This document shows positions 1 to 8,257 of a stretch of 60,585 nt of DNA, in pieces. The stretch's first letter is position 1, and each line of letters starts with the position of its first letter. The stretch is from Prevotella sp. Its GTDB lineage: Bacteria > Bacteroidota > Bacteroidia > Bacteroidales > Bacteroidaceae. The DNA lies in assembly GCA_021636625.1 (NCBI GenBank), contig JAJWLX010000016.1, forward strand, positions 1 to 60,585. The letters are read 5' to 3'. Position numbers and translations under genes: made by a program. The notes under the pieces were generated by a model that worked only from the letters and a program-made list of their open reading frames with translations, was not told the origin of the DNA and searched no databases.

Positions 1-219
1 GTTGGCTTGTTGAGCAAGATTAAGATTACCAATCTCGCCAACAAGTGCAGCATGAGTTATGTTATCGTAAATCCGCATGAGGCTGATTTGCATAGTGGAA
101 AAATCTCTATCAAGTCGCCTATCGCCAAGGCCCTTTTGGGTAAGAAGGCTGGTGATGAGGTAATGGTTAAGGTACCAGCCGGCTTGCTCAAATTCCGCCT
201 GGATAGTGTTGAGTTATAA
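1..219 (+). CDS. greA: GreA/GreB-type elongation factor, C-terminal fragment
   Basis: The frame is open from base 1, so the gene starts outside the window; 72 residues remain. The core VNPHEADLHSGKISI followed by SPIAKALLGKKAGDEV is the C-terminal FKBP-like domain of GreA/GreB, which binds RNA polymerase, while the missing N-terminal coiled coil would enter the secondary channel to rescue backtracked complexes. It ends at TAA and is followed by a strong terminator. GreA and GreB cannot be told apart from this part alone. Confidence 0.85.
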   Translation, partial: VGLLSKIKITNLANKCSMSYVIVNPHEADLHSGKISIKSPIAKALLGKKAGDEVMVKVPAGLLKFRLDSVEL

Positions 220-257
220 CTTGATAACGTTGAATTATAATGTATTCTTTTAAAGGA

Positions 258-305
258 AAACTCCCGATAATTTGAAACAATCAAATTATCGGGAGTTTCT
301 CTTTT
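258..305 (+). terminator. rho-independent terminator of the greA-type gene
   Basis: Perfect 18-bp inverted repeat (258-275 with 281-298) around a 5-nt loop, followed by a T-rich tract. It lies 40 bp after the greA stop. Confidence 0.85.
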
Positions 306-364
306 ATATAAAATCTATATTAGTGCTTTTATAAGTCCTATTAATACTTCGCTTAAATCCTATT

Positions 365-2308
365 TTAATATTTCTCCAGAATCTTATTCAGTAAGAAGGT
401 GGCATTCTGGTTTCTTGCCACGCCCTTCTGTATCTTATAAGTATAGGTAACATCCGTGCCCAAATCTATCTCGAAACAATAGTTGTGGAATTTTCCTGAT
501 GCATCATTCTCCATCTTGGAGAGTTCCAAATCGTGGGTAGCAATGATGCCGCTCACCGGCTGCTTGGCAATGGCTTCGAGGAACTTTCTCGAACCATTCA
601 GCTTATCCAACGAATTCGTTCCCTTCAGAATCTCATCCAGAATAATCAGCGTTCGGAGTGAAACCTTATTGCCCGCTATACTTTCCTTGCAGAACTCTCC
701 CTCTGCACTTTCCTTGCAGAACTTCAGAAGCTCCTCCAATCTGATCAATTCTGCATTGAAATAAGAGATGCCATGCGTAAGATCATCGGTGGTTCTCATA
801 CTCGAGAACAATCTGAAACGTGAAATCTTCAGCTGATCTGCAAACACCGGCATACCCGCCATTGCTAGGATATAGTTCACGCCCAGCGAACGCAGGAAGG
901 TACTCTTTCCCGCCATGTTGGCTCCGGTGATGATATAATAGTTGTCGTCCTTGATGGTGAAATCGTTCTTCACCGCCTTGGCACCCAGGAAAGGATGATA
1001 GAGATTCTTACCCTCGAACACGATTTCCGGACTTCCGATTCCTGCATTTTCTGAAACATCGCTTTCTGTATCTGCTTCCGGACTTCCCGAAACAAATTCT
1101 GCCTCTTCCGCCTCTGGATGATTATATCTGAAATCCGCCATCGAAACCATAGCATCCATCTCGCTGATGATATGCATCCATTCCTCCATCTTCATCATAT
1201 AGGTATTCTTCCATTTCAGAAAACTGCGAACCAGGAAGAAATCGCTCAGCATGAAGGCATCGGTGAAGAAAAGACCCAGGAAGTTGCCTCTTCTGTCATA
1301 CCCCTTCAATATCTTTTCCAGTTGGGCAAAGGAAGGCAGGGCATCTGCCAGGGAATTCTGCATCTCCTTGCCAAATTCGCTATGGAAATTGCGTCTGTTG
1401 ATAAGCTGAAGTATCTGAGCATAGGCGATGAGCTGATGGCGAAGCTTGCCGCCATTGCTGTCTATCTTGTCAAGTGTCTGCTTGCAGACGAAGAACACCA
1501 CCATGTATTGAACCAACACCCACCACAGGGCGAAATCCACCGAAACCATATCGCATATCGATAAAATCACGGAACCGATGACTCCGATAATCATCATCCA
1601 TCCGATAACGAGCGAAATCGGAGACCCAAACCATGCCGGCACCTCCATCTTCGAAACCTTCTGCATCGCATCCACCACCGCAGCAGAATCAATCTTCTTC
1701 ATCTTGCCGTTCACCATTTTGCCATCCGCAGTTTGGCTTCTGTTCTTTTCGCCAAGTGCCAGGAATTCCATTCGCCAGTTTTCGCCTTCTCCAGCCAATT
1801 CCTTCTGCAAATCTCTTCTTCTTTTGATATCCTCCATGGTCAGAGGCGTTTCCCGGGTAAGATTCCTGGCGAGTGCTTCCGAACCGCCCGATGTGATGGT
1901 TCGGCAGATGCGGTTGAACAGCGAACTCTTGCCGAAGACATCGAGGTCGAAGGAATAAGGATGCTGCGGATTCTGATAGCAATCGCCCGTTTCGAAAGGC
2001 GAGAAATCGCCCTCCCAAGCCTTGATTTCATCCTGATAAACCTTGAGCAATGCCGAAAGATGCTCTATCTTCTCCTTGTTCTTGTCGTCAAGTCTTCTGA
2101 TTCCCAGATAGGCAATCAGGCACAACACCGCCCCCATCAGATAGTTCTGTGTTTCTCCATCCAATGCGAAATAGCAGACCAGGAAGGCGAGAATGCCGCC
2201 AAAAGCCAGCAGCTCGCCCGTTATAAATCCCGTATTCTTACGCTTCAGGGCAGCCACCTCAGAAGCGTATCGGCTTACATATTGTTGATAATTCTCCTTG
2301 ATGTTCAT
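365..2308 (-). CDS. MutS-like ATPase with membrane segments
   Basis: The C-terminal third carries the MutS-family ATPase: Walker A GANMAGKSTFLRSLG, the region SSMRTTDDL, Walker B TLIILDEILKGTNS and the final His of IATHD. The N-terminal third has two hydrophobic segments (around GGILAFLVCYFAL and MGAVLCLIAYLGI) and a second pair near the middle, so the protein is probably anchored in the inner membrane. It lacks the mismatch-recognition domain I and the MutS2 Smr domain. This architecture is common and uncharacterised in Bacteroidetes. The start at 2308 is chosen because AGGAAAAAG precedes it; an in-frame ATG at 2350 is the alternative. Confidence 0.85.
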   Translation of the reverse strand: MNIKENYQQYVSRYASEVAALKRKNTGFITGELLAFGGILAFLVCYFALDGETQNYLMGAVLCLIAYLGIRRLDDKNKEKIEHLSALLKVYQDEIKAWEGDFSPFETGDCYQNPQHPYSFDLDVFGKSSLFNRICRTITSGGSEALARNLTRETPLTMEDIKRRRDLQKELAGEGENWRMEFLALGEKNRSQTADGKMVNGKMKKIDSAAVVDAMQKVSKMEVPAWFGSPISLVIGWMMIIGVIGSVILSICDMVSVDFALWWVLVQYMVVFFVCKQTLDKIDSNGGKLRHQLIAYAQILQLINRRNFHSEFGKEMQNSLADALPSFAQLEKILKGYDRRGNFLGLFFTDAFMLSDFFLVRSFLKWKNTYMMKMEEWMHIISEMDAMVSMADFRYNHPEAEEAEFVSGSPEADTESDVSENAGIGSPEIVFEGKNLYHPFLGAKAVKNDFTIKDDNYYIITGANMAGKSTFLRSLGVNYILAMAGMPVFADQLKISRFRLFSSMRTTDDLTHGISYFNAELIRLEELLKFCKESAEGEFCKESIAGNKVSLRTLIILDEILKGTNSLDKLNGSRKFLEAIAKQPVSGIIATHDLELSKMENDASGKFHNYCFEIDLGTDVTYTYKIQKGVARNQNATFLLNKILEKY

Positions 2309-2475
2309 ACTTTTTCCTATATTAATGTCTGTATAACTATTTTGCGGCAAAAATATGAAAAAAACACCGAATCACCAAATTAATTAGGTTATATTTTGAC
2401 GTTTTATGATTTTCCTTTCAGGAAGAGTAAAACAAACTAGACCGATAAAAACTCTTAAAAATCATAACGTATCTT

Positions 2476-2505
2476 CTTGAATACCAGTATTTGTTGTTAT
2501 CTTTG
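2476..2505 (+). promoter_or_regulatory. Bacteroidetes-type promoter of the nitroreductase gene
   Basis: CTTG (2476-2479), 18-nt spacer, TATCTTTG (2498-2505). Transcription would start near 2512, placing the downstream 24-bp repeats in the leader. Confidence 0.6.
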
Positions 2506-2510
2506 CACGG

Positions 2511-2580
2511 TATATACTAATAACGCTACGTGGATAAATACTAATAGTGTTACATGGGTATATACTAATAGGAATATAAG
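2511..2580 (+). repeat. Three imperfect tandem 24-bp repeats in the 5' leader
   Basis: Units begin at 2511, 2535 and 2559 with TA[TA]ATACTAATA; the first two continue into a GTTACATGG-like half. They lie between the predicted start site and the ATG of the nitroreductase gene. Confidence 0.6.
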
Positions 2581-2587
2581 TTTAATC

Positions 2588-3229
2588 ATGAATAATATGA
2601 AGAAGTTTTTTTTAGGTTTGGCAGCTACACTGATGTTGACTGCCTGCAATGAGAACAGACAGCCGGAGGCAATGACCAGCGTTGACTCTGCAAGTGTGGT
2701 AACCGATTTGATGATGAGTCGCAGAAGCATCCGTGCTTACAAGGATTCCGTCATCAGCCGCGATACCCTAAACGAGATTCTGAAATGCGGCATCCATGCG
2801 CCAAACGGGCAGAATCTGCAGTCGTACGAAATCAGAGTGATAGATTCCCCTGCTCTCATCGATTCAATCACCCAAGCCGTGGTAAAGGATAATCCTAAGA
2901 TAGCAGAGCGCAAGGGCTTCAAGAACATCTTCGTGAATGCTCCATGCGTGGTTTGCATCGCCTACGATACTACTTATGATATGGCGCAGATTGATTGCGG
3001 TTTGCTTGGCGAGAACATCATTCTTGCAGCATGGTCAAGGGGCATCGGTTCCTGCTGCCTGGGCAGTTCTGCTCGTTGGATACTGGATTCGCCATCAGCC
3101 AAGCCTTATCTCGACCGCATGGCATTCTCCAAGAATTACAAGCTGCTCTACTGCATCGCCCTGGGGTATCCTGACGAATCGCCGGAGGCAAAGCCAAGAC
3201 GCCAGGACATGATTAAGTTCATGGATTAA
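2588..3229 (+). CDS. Nitroreductase-family lipoprotein
   Basis: A signal peptide with lipobox LMLTAC is followed by a nitroreductase-like FMN fold: RRSIRAYKDSVISRDTLNEI and APNGQNLQSYE near the N-terminus, then the DCGLLGENIILAAWSRGIGSC helix and the C-terminal LGYPDESP. Family members reduce nitro or quinone substrates with NAD(P)H using bound FMN. The mature protein would be tethered to a membrane in the periplasm. ATG 2588 is preceded by AGGAA about 13 nt upstream; ATG 2597 is equally possible. The substrate is unknown. Confidence 0.85.
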   Translation: MNNMKKFFLGLAATLMLTACNENRQPEAMTSVDSASVVTDLMMSRRSIRAYKDSVISRDTLNEILKCGIHAPNGQNLQSYEIRVIDSPALIDSITQAVVKDNPKIAERKGFKNIFVNAPCVVCIAYDTTYDMAQIDCGLLGENIILAAWSRGIGSCCLGSSARWILDSPSAKPYLDRMAFSKNYKLLYCIALGYPDESPEAKPRRQDMIKFMD

Positions 3230-3240
3230 GACAGATGAAG

Positions 3241-3270
3241 GTTGATGTCCTGTTTCAGGACATCAACGTT
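3241..3270 (+). terminator. Terminator of the nitroreductase gene
   Basis: Perfect 12-bp inverted repeat GTTGATGTCCTG / CAGGACATCAAC (3241-3252, 3256-3267) with a 3-nt loop and a short T stretch, directly after the stop. Confidence 0.75.
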
Positions 3271-3291
3271 TGAAGATAGATATGCATCTTT

Positions 3292-3703
3292 TTGAAACAT
3301 TATCCAGTGCTCCATTTCAGTATGGCTATGGGAAAACACATGGAGAAGGAGCAACTGGAAAGATACCTGCTCTATATCATCGGCTTGAATGAAAAGAAGT
3401 TTGGTATAGAAAATGATGCTGTTTATCATCTTCTCGCTTTTGACTGGCTATGTGGTAGATGTAGAAGTGCATACTCCCAATGGAAGGGTAGATATCGTGC
3501 TGTTGACCGACATCCGTCTCTATATCATAGAGCTGAAGCTGAACAGGGATGCCCAGACGGCTTTGCAGCAAATCAACCTCAAGAACTATGCCCAGCGCTT
3601 TGCGCTTTGCGGGAAACCTATAGTAAAAGTAGGTGTCAACTTTGATTCTACCCAGGGAAATATAGAGGATTGGATAATTGAAGAGAATGACCGGGCTAGT
3701 TAG
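3292..3703 (+). pseudogene. Remnant of an AAA-ATPase-like/PD-(D/E)XK protein
   Basis: Two frames each carry part of one family. Frame 1 (3292-3450) reads YPVLHFSMA then KEQLERYLLYIIG, typical of the N-terminal AAA_ATPase-like domain. The other frame (3413-3703) reads GYVVDVEVHTPNGRVDIVLL and IIELKLN, ending WIIEE, which is the C-terminal PD-(D/E)XK-like domain (D...ELK). The P-loop and most of the middle are absent, and the frame changes where the halves meet. This is a gene reduced by internal deletion. Full-length relatives are about 500 aa and very common in Prevotella. Confidence 0.7.
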
Positions 3704-3724
3704 CCTCTTTTTACAAGAGGCTAA
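3700..3724. terminator. Bidirectional terminator between convergent genes
   Basis: Perfect 10-bp stem TTAGCCTCTT / AAGAGGCTAA around a 5-nt loop, between the pseudogene and the minus-strand SUMF1-sialidase gene. Confidence 0.6.
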
Positions 3725-3727
3725 TTA

Positions 3728-5707
3728 CTATGGGTATGTCAAGTGAACTGTGTCATACACAAACTCTGTATTTTGTTCAATCCATTTTAGGTTGAATCGA
3801 TAGTGCATTCTACTGCTTAATATGTGTATCATGCCGTCTGGTGATTGTGTTCCAGCCAGATAGCCACGAGGTTCTGCATGTGTAGCATCCATATCAAAGA
3901 AGCCTGTCCATGCGCCACCATCAAGATGGCGTTCCTTGCCGTCATTTACCAGGCGTTTCACGGGCCATGTCTTACCATCGTCATAAGATATGGCGGCATA
4001 CATTCCGTATCCTTTGTATGTCTTACCGCTGCTATCCTCAAATTGCATTCCACGTTCAGCTGCTGGTGTACGCTGAGGGTGGTCGGTAAATGAAACCAGC
4101 AGCAATGGTCCTTCACGTAATCGCATCAGCACCAGTCTCTGACCTCCATCTATGGGTGGAAATTCCGAGGCTGAATAGTTCCATGTTTTGCCGTTATCGT
4201 ATGATACCGACATCGGCATGTGTTTCTTGCCATCTTTGCCTATAATGCTGTTGCCGCGTCCAAGTGCCATAAGAGAACCATCGCGACGTATGACCAGTCC
4301 GGCATGGATGCCGGCAATAGTAGAGCCTTTTCCTCCTTCTGTAAAATCAGGCAATGGTTTGCCATCCCATGGGTCATACCAAGTCTTTCCACCATCTTTT
4401 GATATATGTATCGAGGCTCCGTCATTGCTACCCGGACCTGCATCGCACAACTGGTAAATCCATCCGCGACTATTGCTGATTGTGCCCGAAATAATCTGGT
4501 GGCGCCTGGTGTGTTCCGGTTCTATGATGTGCGGGCGGCTCCATGACATTCCTCCATCATTACTCTCACGCAGAATCAATGCCAGATTCTGCCAATCGCC
4601 TGCTGCTTCTACGCCATTGAAATGAAACAGATGTCCTTTATCGTCATTGAATAGTGATGTGCCTGTCACATTCCGGTCGGGTACTGAGAAAAATAGCTCT
4701 GCTGGTGTCCATCTTTCCGCACCCTTTTTCAGTCTTGATGATAATACCACCATTCCACGTCCATTTTCTACATTGGCAGAAAACCATGCAGCAAGTAGGT
4801 CACCATTGTCGCACCAGGTAATAGATGGTTGATGATTGTGACGATAAAACGGTACGGTGTTCAATGTTGGCTTCACGACAAAAGGAATTGGTTCAAGAAA
4901 TATGGGGGTGTTCATATCTTGGGTAGCCTTCTGTAGGGGATAGTCGGACTGAACCACTCTAAAACCTGTCAGGCTCTGACGGTCTTCTGGTATCATGCCC
5001 ATACGGTTGGCACTGCGCAGATATTCTACTGGAGTATGATGACTTCCTCCACGGGTTACCCTGTACAATCCATCTGAAGGACCTACGGGGTCTGTCTGTT
5101 CTGCAGCATCATAAGGTCCATACCAGTCGCTGCACCATTCTTCTACATTTCCGTGCATGTCGTACAATCCGAAAGCATTTGGAGCAGTCTGGCCCACAAG
5201 GAGGGATACAGGCTTGTAATCGCGTGCCACTACCTGGTTGCGACACATAGAGGCTGGTAATCCATCTCCTGTATAATATAAGGTGTATGTACCAGCTCTA
5301 CAGGCATATTCCCATTCAGCCTCTGTTGGTAGGCGGTATGCTTTACCTTCTTTTTTTGAAAGCCATTTGCAGAAGTCAACAGCATCCTGATAGCTTATAT
5401 TAACCACTGCATCATCGTCATTCCTTGATACGTTATTCTTGCCACGTAACTTATGATGTTCAGGTCGAAACAACTCATATTGTGCATTAGTAATCTCAGT
5501 ACGTCCCATCTTGAATGGGTGGGTGATATGGACCTTATGCACGGGAGATTCGTCAAAGTTTTCACCGTCTCCATTACTTCCCATATAGAAGCTTCCTGCC
5601 GGTATCTCCACAAGAGGAATGATATCGGTATTCTGTCCCTGAGTTTTAACACAGAAGATGAATCCTCCTGCCAGGGTAATCAGTATTTTTGTTTTTAAAC
5701 TTACCAT
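3728..5707 (-). CDS. Secreted SUMF1-domain/sialidase-like fusion
   Basis: 659 aa with an N-terminal signal peptide (about residues 1-25). Residues about 30-255 form a formylglycine-generating-enzyme (SUMF1) fold: EIPAGSFYMGS, YRLPTEAEWEYACRAG, LYDMHGNVEEWCSDWYG and TRGGS. The paired active-site cysteines that follow GGS in true FGE are replaced by HHTPVEYLR, so it is unlikely to modify sulfatases. Residues about 275-655 form a six-bladed sialidase/BNR module with four Asp boxes (SNDGGMSW, SKDGGKTW, SYDNGKTW, SYDDGKTW). It is probably a periplasmic or surface glycan hydrolase or glycan-binding protein; the exact substrate is not deducible. Confidence 0.8.
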   Translation of the reverse strand: MVSLKTKILITLAGGFIFCVKTQGQNTDIIPLVEIPAGSFYMGSNGDGENFDESPVHKVHITHPFKMGRTEITNAQYELFRPEHHKLRGKNNVSRNDDDAVVNISYQDAVDFCKWLSKKEGKAYRLPTEAEWEYACRAGTYTLYYTGDGLPASMCRNQVVARDYKPVSLLVGQTAPNAFGLYDMHGNVEEWCSDWYGPYDAAEQTDPVGPSDGLYRVTRGGSHHTPVEYLRSANRMGMIPEDRQSLTGFRVVQSDYPLQKATQDMNTPIFLEPIPFVVKPTLNTVPFYRHNHQPSITWCDNGDLLAAWFSANVENGRGMVVLSSRLKKGAERWTPAELFFSVPDRNVTGTSLFNDDKGHLFHFNGVEAAGDWQNLALILRESNDGGMSWSRPHIIEPEHTRRHQIISGTISNSRGWIYQLCDAGPGSNDGASIHISKDGGKTWYDPWDGKPLPDFTEGGKGSTIAGIHAGLVIRRDGSLMALGRGNSIIGKDGKKHMPMSVSYDNGKTWNYSASEFPPIDGGQRLVLMRLREGPLLLVSFTDHPQRTPAAERGMQFEDSSGKTYKGYGMYAAISYDDGKTWPVKRLVNDGKERHLDGGAWTGFFDMDATHAEPRGYLAGTQSPDGMIHILSSRMHYRFNLKWIEQNTEFVYDTVHLTYP

Positions 5708-5820
5708 AAATATTTATATTCTAAATATAGTGAGATGACTATTGTTTTGTTGTTTTATGCCATATTGGTTGCAAAGATAGTTATTTATAGTGAAACTTGT
5801 TTCTGTATTTAGGATTTTTT

Positions 5821-6015
5821 TTAGCATAAGGTGTAACTTTGGTGTTCATCAGGTTGCAGCGCAATTACCTGGTCTGCGTCCTTCGCCTGAACCCCGTCAA
5901 TTTTTTGAGTCTTATATCCTATATAGTTAATATATAGTGTATATGTCTTTTCTTTATCCAGTCCATCGATCTGGAAGTTTCCGTCGATGTTGGTGATAGC
6001 CTTCACGTTGGTATG
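5821..6015 (-). pseudogene. CarboxypepD_reg-like (TonB receptor N-terminal) fragment
   Basis: About 60 codons encode TNIDGNFQIDGLDKEKTYTL and INYIGYKTQ, the beta-sandwich plug-adjacent domain of Bacteroidetes SusC-type receptors. An in-frame TAG lies just upstream and the downstream receptor is missing. No start codon suits it. It is read as a degraded gene end. Confidence 0.5.
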
Positions 6016-6125
6016 CTAGCCGCCGAGAGCAATCCTAATATAATAATTCCCCTTTTAGCATTCATAACCTATATCGTTTGATTACGGTTGCAACAACTAA
6101 AAAAGTTTAAACATTTAACCTTATG

Positions 6126-6157
6126 TTTTGAGATAAATAGAGAAATTACTATATTTG
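6126..6157 (+). promoter_or_regulatory. Promoter of the CarboxypepD_reg-domain gene
   Basis: TTTTG (6126-6130), 19-nt spacer, TATATTTG (6150-6157), close to the Bacteroidetes consensus, about 110 bp before the ATG at 6266. Confidence 0.6.
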
Positions 6158-6265
6158 CATCATGATTATAGAATATGGTATAGAGGCAAAGTCTAATTCT
6201 AAGATTATATCAGAATAGGGAGGACGATGCTATACATATAAACATAAAATTTTAAAGCAAAGAAT

Positions 6266-7084
6266 ATGAGGAGATTTATATTTATTCTGATTGTCTGTGA
6301 GTTCATGTCTTTGGCATGTATTGCTGCAAATAAGACTATAAAAGGACATGTTGTGGATGAATTTGGTAAGAACGTTGAATTCGCTAGCGTATATGTAGAT
6401 AGTATATATGCAGTATCTGACAAGGAAGGAAATTTCTCTCTGGTGGTGCCCGATGGTATGAAACAGGAACTTGTGATTAGTCATATCAGTTATCAGACCA
6501 GTAAAATTCCTTATGATGTATATAGCAAAAAGACTTCGCTGCAACTTACGTTGAAGGAAAAGACCTGTGATTTGTCTGATGTAACTGTTGTTTCCGGTAA
6601 AAAGCAGGAAGGCATTCTGGGGAAAGGAGTTCGGGAACCAGGTGATGTCGCATTTCATAACGTTAGAAACACGAAATATGAAACGGGCCCCTTATTTGTT
6701 GTAAATAAAGACTATTATGTGAAAACAGCCAAGTTGCGAGTACAAAAATGTACTTTTGCTTCATGCACAATTCGTTTAATCATTTATGAAGTAAAGGGAA
6801 CAAATTTTATGCCTGTACAGCATCGACCTTTGTACGTCCGATTATCCGAAATTTCAGATAAGAAGGATTTATCAGTTTGGATAGAAGAACCATTGAAGCT
6901 GGAGCGCAATCATAAATATTATATAGGTATAGCTGTTATGGCAAGTAGCGGTAATGGTGAAATTCATTTTCCTGCTTATTTCAAGAAGGGCTGCGTAAGA
7001 AATCTGTGTACAGATAGGAAAAAGAATTTGCCAGTAACCTTGGGCGTTTCTCTTTATGGTATATCTGCAAAGCATCTTCAGTAA
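6266..7084 (+). CDS. Secreted protein with CarboxypepD_reg-like domain
   Basis: 272 aa. A signal peptide (about residues 1-21) precedes a CarboxypepD_reg-like domain (about residues 23-95): TIKGHVVDEFGKNVEFASV, SDKEGNFSLVVPD, then a hydrophobic strand. The C-terminal half, from about residue 125, is a second beta-rich region (LRVQKCTFASCTIRLIIYEV ... YYIGIAVMA) resembling a jelly-roll accessory domain. No plug or barrel follows, so it is not a TonB receptor. Probably periplasmic or surface; function unknown. Confidence 0.75.
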   Translation: MRRFIFILIVCEFMSLACIAANKTIKGHVVDEFGKNVEFASVYVDSIYAVSDKEGNFSLVVPDGMKQELVISHISYQTSKIPYDVYSKKTSLQLTLKEKTCDLSDVTVVSGKKQEGILGKGVREPGDVAFHNVRNTKYETGPLFVVNKDYYVKTAKLRVQKCTFASCTIRLIIYEVKGTNFMPVQHRPLYVRLSEISDKKDLSVWIEEPLKLERNHKYYIGIAVMASSGNGEIHFPAYFKKGCVRNLCTDRKKNLPVTLGVSLYGISAKHLQ

Positions 7085-7101
7085 TCCCCCATACGCTTAC
7101 T

Positions 7102-8019
7102 TTACTCCTTTATTTCCTTCATGTTTGCAGGATTATAGGGAGTCAACTGCTGCATCTCCTGCTCTGTTGCTTCAGGCAAGGAAGGTATCTTGTTTCTGAT
7201 GCAGAAATCGGTAATGGCGGCAGCTGATTCTTTGGGAGTAGAAGAATCCGGTTTGATGGATTGCTTCTTTTCTACATACTCCTTTTCCGTGATATATAGC
7301 TCGGTAATCACATGGATGAGTTGCTGCTGCTTGTCTTTCTTATGAGAGAAAAGATAGCTGTTGTCAGATTTCTGGAAGAGCAGGTCCTTGAAGGAATAGT
7401 AATCTTCAGGACTTATCTGATAGGTTTCCACCACATGGTCGTAGATATCTGTCTGGGTATAACCGAAAAGCTGGTGCGTCAGATTCTTGTAGGTAGGAAG
7501 CTGGTTGATTTCTATCTGACAGATATTTCGGCTGCTGTCCGTTTGAATACTGCCTATTGTCTGCTGATTGAGCAGGACGAGTTGAGAGCCCAGTGAATCT
7601 TTCAGCTGATATTTCTTTCGATATTGCTCAATAAGTGTCTTCTCTTCCGGCCAAGGTCGGAAGGTTCCTTTGTCGCTGACCATGAATGCTCGCTTTTTGT
7701 TTTCGGAAACGAGTCGGCTGTTGTGAAGATTTCTTTTGGAATAGGCATTGAGATCCGTCTTTCCATTCTTCAGGTTGATGTAATACTCCACGATGCCGTC
7801 GTTGAAGTATTTCATTACAGAGTCGTTGGTCTGGTAACTGCGATAATATCCCTTAAGTCTGATGAAGTGAGGACGATTCCCTGTTACGTTCACATCCTCC
7901 AGTTTCTGTATTTTTGTGATATGTCCAGGCATCTTCTCTTCCTTGTTCTGTGCCATGAGGCAAGTTGGGAGGAAAAGGAGAAGCACAAACAGATATTTCA
8001 TATAATGATGTTGTTTCAT
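7102..8019 (-). CDS. Secreted protein of unknown function
   Basis: 305 aa; a signal peptide ends near CLMAQN. The mature protein is rich in charged and Gln residues and begins with a short strand LEDVNVTGNRPHFIRLKGYY reminiscent of outer-membrane assembly partners. No enzyme motif was found. It is convergent with the preceding gene. An internal ATG at 8001 (MKYLF) is an equally good start. Family not recognised. Confidence 0.65.
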   Translation of the reverse strand: MKQHHYMKYLFVLLLFLPTCLMAQNKEEKMPGHITKIQKLEDVNVTGNRPHFIRLKGYYRSYQTNDSVMKYFNDGIVEYYINLKNGKTDLNAYSKRNLHNSRLVSENKKRAFMVSDKGTFRPWPEEKTLIEQYRKKYQLKDSLGSQLVLLNQQTIGSIQTDSSRNICQIEINQLPTYKNLTHQLFGYTQTDIYDHVVETYQISPEDYYSFKDLLFQKSDNSYLFSHKKDKQQQLIHVITELYITEKEYVEKKQSIKPDSSTPKESAAAITDFCIRNKIPSLPEATEQEMQQLTPYNPANMKEIKE

Positions 8020-8094
8020 ATTGACGATGCTTTAAAAAACTACTTAATGATGTGCAAAAGTAAGAATAATCAGTTAGATGCGCAAAGAAACTCA

Positions 8095-8140
8095 GTTATT
8101 ATTAGGTTAAAACTGTAAATAAGTAAACGGTTTCATATAA
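8095..8140 (+). repeat. 46-bp dispersed repeat, copy 1
   Basis: Matches 13301-13346 at 42 of 46 positions. It lies 118 bp before the ATG of the AAA+ gene; the other copy lies 121 bp before the ATG of nhaD. It contains AAACTG...CGGTTT half-sites. Confidence 0.75.
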
Positions 8141-8221
8141 TTTGCCTGTGCTTATCCATCAAAAATACTACGCAGAAGAAAAAAAATTCAATCTGTGAAA
8201 CCAACTTTCATAGGTACATCT

Positions 8222-8229
8222 TAATTTTG
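8222..8229 (+). promoter_or_regulatory. -7 element TAATTTTG of the AAA+ gene
   Basis: Matches TAnnTTTG 29 nt before ATG 8258. No clear TTG box lies at the usual distance, so this call is weak. Confidence 0.4.
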
Positions 8230-8257
8230 CATCCAAAAAAGAATGTATTAATGTTGT

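Noticed and set aside
1733..2383. 216-codon plus-strand frame
   Set aside because: Antisense shadow of the MutS-like gene; no motif or promoter.
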